This document shows positions 1 to 9,635 of a stretch of DNA of 64,000 nt, in pieces. The stretch is from contig NMRB01000933.1 in NCBI GenBank assembly GCA_002633025.1, forward strand, positions 122,055 to 186,054, given 5' to 3'. Every line of letters starts with the position of its first letter. The stretch's first letter is position 1. This DNA comes from Notospermus geniculatus. Its lineage: Eukaryota > Nemertea > Pilidiophora > Heteronemertea > Lineidae. The translations under genes were made by a program, and so were the position numbers. The notes under the pieces were generated by a model that was given only the letters and a program-made list of their open reading frames with translations, was not told the DNA's origin and did no database searches.

Positions 1-268
1 CATTATTAGCTGAACTACTTGAACAAAAACAGGAGATTCCAGCTTTGAAAGAAGACCACCACGCCATAGTGGTGGTTAAGAAAGAGAAATAGAAACGGCC
101 ATAGAGGCACGTTCAAAGTACCTCCAGAACATGATAGACAACCAGCCTATTTGGTGGCGCCACTGTGTACCCTGTACATGTAGGCCAAATTTTGCTTCGA
201 TTGGACTTCAAACATGGCCGCCAGGCAGCCATCTTGAAAAATTGGTTTCGGCCCATATCTAATCAATA

Positions 269-480
269 TTAAAGGAGCACGGTATTGCCGCTTTTTCTCG
301 ACAGCCGGCGCCACTGCGCCACTCTCCAACCCGAGGGACTAACTACGTTTCGGCGAATGACCCGATTTACTGCGTACATTTTGTAATGCATTTTTGTAGT
401 TCGTCCTACTGCCGCTAGGTGGCTCCCTCTACGTCGGCAGTCAAATAACGCATTTCAGATCCAATACCGTGCTCCTTTAA
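269..480. mobile_element. TTAA-flanked MITE, family T1 (about 212 bp)
   Basis: The ends are TTAAAGGAGCACGGTATTG and its inverse at 461-480, with TTAA at both edges. A second copy in the opposite orientation lies at 4921-5135. The paralogous site near 7680-7690 lacks it and reads as one pre-insertion site, so it arrived after, or was lost from only one side of, the duplication. TTAA target duplication is typical of piggyBac-type transposition. The element has no coding capacity. Confidence 0.75.
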
Positions 481-965
481 AGGTTAGGATGGTTTATGTT
501 AGCAACGCAGTTTGTTCACAGATACCACTAAATACTCTTGATTTTTATTCACAAATCACACCCGTCTGACGCCAATTAACTGAGTTTATGACTGTCATTG
601 ATTAATTATTACCGATCATAATAAAAATTAATACTTTGGCCGTATATACAGCTTTATCGTATCTGTAATGATCCTTCTTCATTCACCCGTATGAGAGTCA
701 CAGTTTTACTTTACCACAGAGACTTATCACAGAGGTGAGCACAATGTCCCTGGACATTATTTAATTGTTCATGCAGTTCTGTATAATTCAGCTTTAACGA
801 ATTAGTTCAGGTGGCGGTGAGGAATGAGTCACAATCCAGTAAATCCAGTCATCCATGTTTTTTCGAATACCCTGTGATTTGCCACGATTCTGATAACGTG
901 ATATCGAGCCCGTACATGTAGACTCTACCAGGTCGTGTCAGTTTGAGTTGTCGTTATGTAGACAT

Positions 966-1087
966 TAGGGAGGTTTCGCAAGCGCCCGGTTAGGCCCTAC
1001 GACGACGTTTATCTATTGTGTGGGTATACCCAAACAATAGATAAACGTCGTCGTATGGCCTAACCGGGCGCTTGCGAAACCTCCCTA
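966..1087. mobile_element. TAGGGAG hairpin MITE, family A copy 1 (122 bp)
   Basis: This is a nearly perfect palindrome with ends TAGGGAGGTTTCGCAAGCGC and its inverse, arms of about 55 nt and a short loop near 1022-1030. It is bounded by TA on both sides. The paralogous position near 8546 has no element. Related copies lie at 9507-9628 and 63580-63700. RNA from this locus would fold into one long hairpin. Confidence 0.85.
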
Positions 1088-1756
1088 TATATCCCTTGGT
1101 TACGCCTAGATCTATGCGTAGGCTGGGCAGAATTAACGCTCATTCATGATATTTCTGTTTGTCCAGCTAAAAACACGAAGACCCACTTGCAGTCAGGAAT
1201 TGAATGGTTGTTGAATTAACAAGAGCCGCCTAGGCGCAGCAATTTTTATAATACATGTAAGTATCGACAGGTGTGAAAAGTCTAGGATTATTGGATTTAG
1301 TGGATGCACCCTCCATGTGTGCAAAGATAACATACAAAAATCGAATTGATAAGGATGCTCAGATACTCCGTACACTGAAAATTCCTAAATAAGTTGGAAA
1401 TTTATAGTTGGAAATATTCGGATATAGGGACTGCCATATGAAAACCGATTTTTCGAATTTTCGTCATTGTCGTGTACTAGGCATAACAGATCTGACGGTC
1501 CCGTCAGCTTGGATTTCATCAAGCATTAGCCTTCCGACGTCGGCGGTTGATTTGACCAACATAGTGCCGCGCCGTTCATGAAAATACGAGAGACTAAAGG
1601 CGGTACCAGACTGGCGCGTAAGCAATGCGTCAGGAAAGTGTTCAACCAATAAGGGAGGTGCTAACACTGACCGAAACACCTACCGAAGAATCTGATTGGT
1701 GGAACGCCTGCACGACGCGTCACGTACGCGCCACTCTGTCACCGACTTAACGGCAA

Positions 1757-1825
1757 TAGGTAGTTTTAGCACGCTTACGTTTTACATTTACGATTACGAT
1801 TACGTAAGCGTGCTAAAACTACCTA
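1757..1825. mobile_element. Hairpin element, family C, 8 bp before the LicD gene 1 start codon
   Basis: This 69-bp palindrome has arms of GGTAGTTTTAGCACGC type and is flanked by TA. It ends 8 bp before the ATG at 1833. In the paralogous gene the same TA site carries a different, longer hairpin (9507-9628). If the mRNA starts upstream, this hairpin would sit in the 5' UTR against the start codon. Confidence 0.75.
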
Positions 1826-1832
1826 ATATTGA

Positions 1833-4166
1833 ATGAATCTCCTCTTCGCCCATCACGAAAACATTTCTAGAATGAAGTCTTTTACTGCCGCAAAGAAGAT
1901 ACGATCGTACAAAGTCTATGCGGCTATGGTCTTGGCTGTTTTTCTTGGCAACCTTACAGTTGTTGCTGTCTATTTGTTCGATTTTAAACATTCACTAACC
2001 TTCTCACGAGCTCAGCAAACCCGTTTGACTGCGCCATCACAATTTGTTGTAGTACCGGTACAGCGGAAGAATATTAGCTTGAAAGGTACCACAACCTCTT
2101 CGCCAGTCCACAGCAGTCGATCTTCCCCTGTGCCGACAGAAACAAACATTAGTGGCAAATGGAATATTATAACAACTATCTCGTCCAATCCTACGAGTAG
2201 GAAAAGGGGAGCAAAGAGGAAAAGGGCTAACACGACACTCAAGACTGCTGCCACAGCTTCACCGAAAATTATTGGAAGAAACACGTCACCAGGTTCTGTT
2301 TTCTTGAACAGAACTGTGTCAAATGCACCAGGGGCACCGTCCGATTCGGCATCCATCGAACGCTGGTGTGGAAGCCGCTCGTTCAGCGTCCCATTCATTA
2401 ACACAAGTTACCCAAGGAAAGTGGGCACGCCGAGATCATTTCAGGTCACAACTACCCTTGAAGAGAGGAGGCAAATGTCAAACTTGCTCCAGACGTTCCA
2501 TTATATGACGAGGAAGTATAACATAACCTATATGCTATACGGTGGCACACTTATAGGTGCATACAGGTGAGTACATTTGTAATGTTTTTTTCACATTTGA
2601 CAGATAATGATTTAGCGAAAAAGATCCGATATCAAAGAAATAGCGGTCAATGCCATCCGAAGACTTCGATGCTAAATGTAATCAGTTACATCGTTTTTGT
2701 AATGCCAGATGTAGGCCTAAATAGTTGCACTTCCACTACAGCTTACCCGATCCGGGCATAAATTCGTTGTCCAAGGCCTACTTGCTAACAAGAAAGGCTA
2801 CAGTGCACCAACAGAAAATTCATTTGAATTGACATGGTGTTGTATGGAGAGAACTAGGCCTAGAACGCGGATATTCAACGATTTTCCATTCTAAAGCTGG
2901 ATTTAGCTGCACGCGGTATGCGGATTGCGGAACGCGGTAAGCGGAAAGTTCAATGCATTTCGCATACAACAAATCGCTTCCGCCGGGGATTCCGCGGCCC
3001 TATACCGCATTCCGCGTGTCAGCTAAATGCAGCTTAACAGGTTTCGCGGGCCGACCGATTAACGCATACTATACAGTATGCAGCTATCAGTGTGCCACAA
3101 AATTTCTTTTCATGTTGATGCATATGGGCGGTTATAACCGCAAAAAAACGTTACAAAATAAAAGCGTTGTTGTAGTTATATTCTCTAGTCGTTGTGGCTA
3201 AAAAAAGACGTATGGTGGCGCTGCATTCGTCCACACGATCTCGAGTCGTAGCTAAGAAAGACGTAAGGTGGCGCTGTAGGCCTATCATTCGTAAGACTTC
3301 GGGTGTTTTCATCATTCTTCGTGTGGACGACTGCAGCGCCACATTTCGTCTTTCTTCGCTACGACTAGAAATCACCACAACGACTAGAGAATATGACTAC
3401 AACAACGACTTTATTTTGTAACGTCTTTTCTTGACGTTAAAGCCGCCCATAGATGTGCTCGCGTTGTTTGCAAGCACATTGTGGTTTCTACAGGGACCTG
3501 TGGAGTGCCGGCTTGATCGATACTAAAAGGCTGACACAGACATTGACGGAACGAGAATTTATCAAACCTCAAATCCTGTTTTGATTTATTTTTAGACACC
3601 ACGGCCTGATACCATGGGATGATGATATCGACGTCTTGGTGGACGCCCGGCATCGCGATAAGCTTCTAAAGGCCATGAAGGCTGCCGGGAAGAACTACGG
3701 CTACAAGTCAACAGAGGGATTCGACCAGTGGAAATTTTACCGGAGTAATTCAAAACGTATCCGAAATTGGCGTTGGCCGTTTCTTGATATTTTTTTCTAT
3801 TTAACCAATGCAACCCACGTATGGGATCCAGCCTTTAAACAACACTTCCTTTTCTTGAAAAAGGACGTTTTTCCCCTGCGGCTGATTCCGTTCGAGGGAT
3901 GGACCTATCCAGGGCCCTGTAATACAGAGCACTATGTGAGAACTGCATATGGAGATTTGAAAGTGTGTAAGCCCCCTTCATACGATCACAAGCATGAGCG
4001 GGGTAGTTCCAGACTAACACGGACAGTCAACTGTTCAAAACTTTTCCCGTATTATCCATTTGTTTTCCGCGACCGAAAAGGTAACACTGTGAACGAAACG
4101 CTGAAGATTGGATCTAAAGTAATTCATAGTATTTTGTTACCGAAATACTGTAACGGTTCGTCTTGA
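1833..4166 (+). CDS. LicD-domain type II membrane protein, gene 1 (two exons)
   Basis: Exon 1 is 1833-2566, the intron is 2567-3595 (donor GTGAGT, acceptor TTTTTAG) and exon 2 is 3596-4166, giving 434 aa. Residues 28-49 form a single hydrophobic segment after a short basic N-terminus, as expected of a Golgi/ER type II signal anchor. About 60-190 is a Ser/Thr-rich stem with several N-glycosylation sequons. The catalytic region starts near 225 with LYGGTLIGAYR at the exon join and continues with HHGLIPWDDDIDV (246-258), the acidic metal-binding motif of LicD/fukutin-like nucleotidyl or phosphoryl transferases. By family, such proteins transfer phosphocholine or polyol-phosphate groups to glycans; the actual substrate here is unknown. 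The start is the first in-frame Met; Met14 is an alternative. No frame breaks are seen. The closely similar gene 2 lies about 5.5 kb downstream on the same strand. Confidence 0.85.
2892..3037. mobile_element. Small TIR MITE in the intron of LicD gene 1
   Basis: The arms are TAAAGCTGGATTTAGCTG on the left and the inverse of TTAAGCTGCATTTAGCTG on the right. The interior is rich in GCGG/CCGC repeats that continue the pairing. It is absent from the corresponding intron of gene 2. The right edge is TTAA and the left edge TAAA, so a TTAA target duplication with one mutation is plausible. Confidence 0.6.
3148..3423. mobile_element. Long-TIR MITE shared by both LicD introns, copy 1
   Basis: The arms begin ACGTTACAAAATAAA and run about 110 bp, with internal CTAGTCGTTGTGG and AAGAAAGACGTA blocks repeated and inverted. 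A homologous copy stands at the matching place in the other intron (12192-12560), so the insertion predates the gene duplication. The short open frames in it are by-products of the palindrome. Confidence 0.75.
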
Positions 4167-4188
4167 TAACAGTTGAAACAAAACCGTA

Positions 4189-4194
4189 AATAAA
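4189..4194 (+). terminator. Polyadenylation signal of LicD gene 1
   Basis: AATAAA lies 22 nt after the stop codon and is conserved in gene 2 (14376-14381). The short spacing suggests a very short 3' UTR. Confidence 0.6.
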
Positions 4195-4670
4195 CTCAGA
4201 CTGAAAATGTTTGTTCTTAAGAATGATTCTTGTATATGCCTATTTGATCAGACAAGCTATCGAATACATCATTGCAAAATATTACGTCATAACCATACAG
4301 TTCGCAGAATGTTGAGTCCTTTCCACCAGTATCATTAAAGTCTGCTACAACCTGTACAGAAGAAAAAAATTAAAGGGAGACTCCACTCATTGTAAAGGTT
4401 TGAATTTTTATCAATCCATAGTGACTAATGCCATGAATTGTTATGTCACTAGTACCAATAGGCTGATGACCTTTGTAGCGAATGAGCTAATACTGTGACT
4501 GCCTAATCCTATTGGTTGTTCCTTCATAAACACGCATTGAGCACACATGACATCACATGTGCTGTGCAATGGTCCCCTTGGGATTCAATTAAAATACTTA
4601 AAATGATGAGTTTGCTGATTTTAAAAAAAATCTGACATGTTGCAGATATCAATGAACTTGAATGTATTAA

Positions 4671-4920
4671 AGCCTCACAGTATTGAATTTTACGACATTT
4701 TCAAACTGTCAGGACTCTGCAGCTAGAGGTTTCATAACCTCGTAATGGTCCCCAAAATGATTGTCTGATACGTACTTCAAAGAATCAAGCCCTAGTTTTC
4801 AGCACACACTGAAAAAAACTGCAGGCAGAGCCCTAATGTATTCACATAGACCATAGTACATTTTACACTACGCTAACGTCGGAGGACGTAAGCACTTTCT
4901 GAATTCAATACAGTGAGGCT
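4671..4920. mobile_element. TTAA-flanked MITE, family T2 copy 1
   Basis: The ends are AGCCTCACAGTATTGAATT and the inverse of AGCCTCACTGTATTGAATT, between TTAA at 4667-4670 and TTAA at 4921-4924. The second TTAA is shared with the adjoining T1 element. An inverted homologue is at 44859-45107. Confidence 0.75.
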
Positions 4921-5135
4921 TTAAAGGATCACGGTATTGGATCTCTAATGCGTTATTTGACTGCCGACGTGGAGGGAGCCACCTAGCGGCTGCGAAACGA
5001 ACTACAAAAATGAGGCCCACAAAATGTACGCAGTAAATCGAGCATTTGCCGACAACGTAGTTAGTCCCTGGGTTGGAGAGTGGCGTGGTGGCACCGGCTG
5101 TCGAGGAAAAAGTCGCAATACCGCGGTCCTTTTAA
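4921..5135. mobile_element. TTAA-flanked MITE, family T1 copy 2
   Basis: This is an inverted copy of the element at 269-480, with TTAA at both ends. It abuts family T2 directly, so two different TTAA elements share one target tetranucleotide. The open frame running through it is not a gene. Confidence 0.7.
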
Positions 5136-6380
5136 ACAATTCGAAGATGTCTAGACAGGCAGCTCTTGATTATTGTCTTGGAGATGGTTCCAATTCATGG
5201 CGCGGGGGGACTGTGCTGACATTCATCATACCTCATGTATTGTTATCTCATCCATGATTCTGATGATGCACAGCAAAGTTGACAAGATTTTCAATGTTCT
5301 TCTTGTGAAACTTGGTTCGTAGCGCTATAAAGTTTTCCCACCCAGCTTGCACGGCTATACATTACGTTGCAGTGAACTCATCAACCGAAGTCTTTTCAAG
5401 TATCGTTGAATAAAGTGTCCGGCAACCATGCAACACTGCAAAAGCAATATCTTCACATAGAGGGGCACGGTCGATTGAAGTAGTCGCCGATACAGACACT
5501 ACATTGTACACTGCAGTAGTGCATTTCTGCATATCTACTACTCAGCTAAACATGGTCCCACTAATAGGTAGTGAAGATACTGCCCCTTACCATCGGTTGC
5601 CAGATGTGGTGTGAATGCCCAAATTTTCTCAACATTGAGTAGGCCTACCGGTACGCTCGCATCTTCCAGTCAATCACCATTCGATTTGCATTTTTGCAGT
5701 GATGTAGGTCCGTATTTTGCGAAAAAAAGATAATGATAAAATTACTGTTACATGTAGTAGTACATGTACGTTGTTGCAGTGAGAATAGACGACATTTGAA
5801 AAAAAAACGTGTTGGCATACTAGCTATCAATGCTCGCAACTAAAAACACGGGATCAAATGACAAATTGCATATAGCATGAGTGGCGAAGCAAGTTTAACT
5901 TGCATGCTGGGCTTCATGTACACGTATCCTTCAGAGCAAAATTTCACATCGCAATGCCAGTCCGTTCACGGTCAAAGACAAATAAATTCGAGCAAATGGT
6001 GGGATGGGAAATCTGACGCAACACATCCGCCGAATCTGTCCTCAACAACTTTAGATCGGGGAGGAAGGAACCCCTGATGCTGATATCATGTGATTTCTCT
6101 TTACTGTTCTTGGGCGTCCATCTTTGCATTATTATCAAAGAAGGTCCCGACCACGACAAAAACAACATTATCATAAATCAGGCTGATATTGTACAATGCC
6201 AGTGACTGCCTGTTATACGTCATATTTTCCTTTCCGTCAGAACCTAGAATAGCTTTTGGTTACAAAACGTCGCCTCTTCTGGACAGAGACGAATAGTGAA
6301 TGGACAGACAGACACAATAGATAGAAGATGTCAGTCCGTTGACCAATAGGTCTTCACTAGGATCCAATTCAATGCCTGGC
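5136..6380. other. No gene recognised
   Basis: I see only short open frames without domain features, AT-rich stretches and scattered ACATGTA motifs. No exon could be supported. Confidence 0.5.
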
Positions 6381-6387
6381 GGACACT

Positions 6388-7180
6388 AGATTGGTACCGC
6401 GATCCTCCGCTAGATGGATATTATGAGGATCGGTCCAGCCTATTTAAATACCCGGATGGACCCTCAGATTCTGAGGGTCCATTCGGGCACTTGTCAGCAA
6501 GGGAATTCCAGGTAGTCATGAAGCGATACATGGATTGTATCACAAAATATGGCACTCCACAGGATCATTGTTGAACAGTGGATAGATTGTAGCCCTGGAC
6601 AGGTGTTTATGACCTAATGAAGCAATCTGAAGAGGTCGCCACCATCGTTCCTTGGCTAAGACCTCTGAAAAGGGCTGGAACCCAGCACAAGATTCTTGTG
6701 CTCATCGATTTTATAAATTACATGCATTTGATAAAATACTCATACCGAAAATTAGAATTTGTTCCAGTATTTGTAAAATTACTACTATTTTAACATTCCG
6801 TTGGGTATTCGATGTTTTATTAAGGAAAAAAGAACGAACTCTTTCGAATCCCTACGCAATTTGCTGTGCAACGGTCAGAAATTCATCCGCTGCCAACAAT
6901 GCATTTGCACTGTGGAAAAGTAGTACCGGTCTAGCCCTTTCCAGAGTTTAATGTGGCATTGAACTCTGGGTACGAGATTGCTAATGAAGCCCATTTCGAC
7001 CGTTTTGTTACATGCACTTTCCCCTTGGGCGCGAATGGCGTCATTTCCAACGATGGCATTTGGTGTGCACCATGCGCTGGCGAGATTGGAGTGTGGCCGT
7101 ATGTTTGGAGTTCGAATTCTAATTGGCTGTACCGATCCTCATAATATCCATCTAGCGGAGAATCGTGGTACCAATCTAAG
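6388..7180. mobile_element. Inverted-repeat element, about 0.8 kb
   Basis: About 52 bp at 6390-6442 recur inverted at 7127-7180; both contain the block TCCGCTAGATGGATATTATG or its inverse. The interior 6625-6985 is a dispersed repeat that recurs at 18000-18605. A perfect 10-bp stem hairpin (GGACCCTCAG, ATT, CTGAGGGTCC) sits near 6456-6480. No transposase frame is seen, so this is probably a non-autonomous transposon. The relative at 59.2-59.3 kb keeps only one end. Confidence 0.5.
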
Positions 7181-7524
7181 CGGACCCATCCATGCTTGAC
7201 GCAATACTCCCGGGACGTCGCCGTGCGGCCAATCAGCGCTGGATGTTCATGTACAGCAAAGTGCGCATAAAATCGGTGCTTCGGATGGGGGAAGTCTGCA
7301 TTCTTATAAATGTTTTACAGCCTTGCCAACTCTGTTAACGAAAGATGCTGTTGATGCTGTGACGTTGCGTCATTTGACGGCCAAAATGGCGGACATTTTG
7401 AGTTGTGACGTCACGTGGGAAACCTCTATCGTACCCTATACACGTAGGCCAAATTTTGGTTCGATTGGACTTCAAACATGGCCGACAGATAGCCATGTTG
7501 AAAAATTGGCTTCGGCCCATATCT

Positions 7525-7676
7525 GGGCCCGGTTGCACGAAACTCAGCGCTATCTTGGTGTTAGCTCTAACTTGATGTTAAATAACGTAAAAGAACAATG
7601 GATTTTTACGTCATTTAACATGAAGATAGCGCTAACACCAAGATAGCGTTGTCGTGAGTTTCGTGCAACCGGGCCC
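7525..7676. mobile_element. TIR MITE, GGGCCCGGTTGCACGAAAC ends
   Basis: This 152-bp element has arms of about 65 bp that begin GGGCCCGGTTGCACGAAACT, and an almost wholly palindromic interior. The paralogous site near 260 is uninterrupted, which marks both borders. Confidence 0.8.
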
Positions 7677-7940
7677 TGATCAATAGTAATGGTGAGGATG
7701 GTTTAATGTTAGGAAAGCTGTTTGTTTACAAATACCACTAACTACTCGTGAATTGTATTCATAAATCACACTCCGTCTGACGGCCATCAACTGAGTTTAT
7801 GTCATTGATTAATTGTCACTGATCATAATAAGAATTAATACTTTGGCCGTGTATACAGCTTTATCGTATCTGTAATGATCCTTCATCATTCACCCTGAGA
7901 GTCACAGTTTTACTTTACCACAGAGACTTCCCTTTACTAT

Positions 7941-8340
7941 AGGCCATTCGTTTACTTCCACGAGCTAGCTCTGAACAGACGCTACACCCATGCGCATTGG
8001 AGGCCAGTAAAAGAACGCTGTCGTGTCAGACACGAGTAAAGTGTCATGGCGGATGCGCTCTGATTGGCAGAATGATCCGCCATGATACTTTACTCGTGTC
8101 TAACACGACAGCGTTCGATTACTTTTTGCACGCCGATGTACTGATGTATGCGAGGGCTGTGTGCATCTCATGATCGGAAGTGACATCGTGCCTTGCATCC
8201 TGGGAAGGTTGCACGAGAAGCCCACCTCGGCGGGTAGGTAGTCGCGCCTGGTCCGAGGAAGGCCCGATGACGCAGTTCCGGTGTAAACGAACGGTGTAGC
8301 GTCTATTCCGAGCTAGCTCGTGGAAGTAAACGAATGGCCT
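7941..8340. mobile_element. TIR element with a hairpin nested inside (400 bp)
   Basis: The ends are AGGCCATTCGTTTACTTCCA and its inverse, with about 38 bp of terminal pairing that includes CGAGCTAGCTC. A separate, stronger hairpin with arms GAACGCTGTCGTGTCAGACA lies inside at 8013-8116. Copy 1 of the duplication lacks the element. Confidence 0.75.
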
Positions 8341-9203
8341 ATTTATTATTTCATTGTTCATGCGGTTCAGCTTTAATGAATTACATGTAGTTCAGGTGGC
8401 GGTGAGGAATGAGTCACAATCCAGTAAATCCAGTAATCCATGATTTTTCGAATACCCTGTGGTTTGCCACGATTATCATAACGTGATATCGATGCCGCAC
8501 ATGTAGACTCTACCAGGTCATGTCAGTTTGAGTCACCGTTATGTAGAACAATATCCCTTAGTTACGCCTAGATCTATGCGGAGGCTGGGCAGATTTAACG
8601 CTCTTTCATGATATTTCTGTCTGTCCAGCTGAAAACACGAAGAGCCACTTGCAGACAGGAATTGAATGGAGGTTGAGTTGAATTGACAAGAGCCACATAG
8701 GCGCAGCAATTTTCGTAATATATGTAAGTATCGACAGGTGTGAAAAGTCTAGGATTATTGGATTTAGTGGATGTAGATCTACTCTCCATGTGTGCAAAGA
8801 TAACATAGAAAAATCGAATTGATAGGGATGCTCAGATACTCCGTACACTGAAAATTCATAAATAAGTTGGAAATGTATAGTTGGAAATATTTAAAGTTGG
8901 AAATATTCGGATATAGGGACTGCCATATGAAAACTGATTTTTCGAATTTTCGTCATTGTCGTGTACTAGGCGTAACAGATCTGACGGTCCCGTCAGCTTG
9001 GATTTCATCAAGTATTAGCCTTCCGACGTCCGCGGTTGATTTGACAATCAAAGTGCTGCGCATTTCATGAACTGCGAGAGACTAAAGGCGGTAACACACT
9101 GGCGCGTAAGCAACGCGTCAGGAAAGCGTTCAACGACCAATTAGAGAGGTGGAAACACTGACCGAAACACCCACCGAAGAATCTGATTGGTGGAACGCCT
9201 GGA

Positions 9204-9470
9204 CACTGCAAGAAAATCCTATTCATGCTGAGTACTTTCGGGGTACTCATATTATCCCTGAGATGAGTAGAAAGGTGCTCATATTGAGTAGAAAGGTGTA
9301 CTCAACGAGTAGAACGGTACTCATAGCGAGTAGCAAGGAACTCCAAATGCAGCTCCTTGGCCGAGATGAGTACCCGATGAGTACCTTTCTACTCATCTGA
9401 GGGACAAATGACTGATGAGTAGTCTAAAGTACTCAACATGAGTGGGAATTTTTTTCAGTGCTCGATGCGC
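9204..9470. mobile_element. TIR MITE rich in GAGTA/TACTC motifs
   Basis: The ends are CACTGCAAGAAAATCC and the inverse of CACTGAAAAAAATTCC, with imperfect arms of about 85 bp. The whole element is a patchwork of ATGAGTAG and its inverse. It is absent from copy 1 (site near 1710). Confidence 0.7.
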
Positions 9471-9506
9471 CGCGTACACGCCAGTCTGTCGCCGACTTAA
9501 CGGCAA

Positions 9507-9628
9507 TAGAGAGCTTCTCCAAGCGCCCGGTTAGGCCATACGACTACGTTTATCTATTGTTTGGGTGCACTCACACAATAGATAAACGTCGTCGTAGAGC
9601 CTAACCGGGCGCTTGCAGAAGCTCACTA
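9507..9628. mobile_element. TAG-GAG hairpin, family A copy 2, 8 bp before the LicD gene 2 start codon
   Basis: This 122-bp palindrome shares the core AAGCGCCCGGTTAGGCC with 966-1087, but its terminal bases are altered (TAGAGAGCTTCTCC). It occupies the same TA site as the unrelated 69-bp hairpin of gene 1 and ends 8 bp before the ATG at 9636. Confidence 0.8.
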
Positions 9629-9635
9629 ATATTGA

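Larger units (their letters stand above)
166..4235 (+). repeat. Segmental duplication, copy 1 (contains LicD gene 1)
   Basis: This block aligns by eye, in the same order, with about 7430-14431. Shared landmarks are the stretch near 487 and 7690, the upstream region near 1100-1440 and 8545-8880, both exons of the LicD gene, the MITE at 3148-3423 and 12192-12560, and the 3' UTR. Homology stops near 4235, where the flanking sequences differ. The outermost left 100 bp is itself part of a dispersed repeat, so the exact left edge is uncertain. Copy 1 has its own insertions at 269-480, 966-1087 and 2892-3037. Confidence 0.8.

Noticed and set aside
2012-2404. Minus-strand frame opposite LicD exon 1 (and its partner at 9821-10195)
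   Set aside because: It is a shadow of the coding exon; conservation follows the plus-strand protein.
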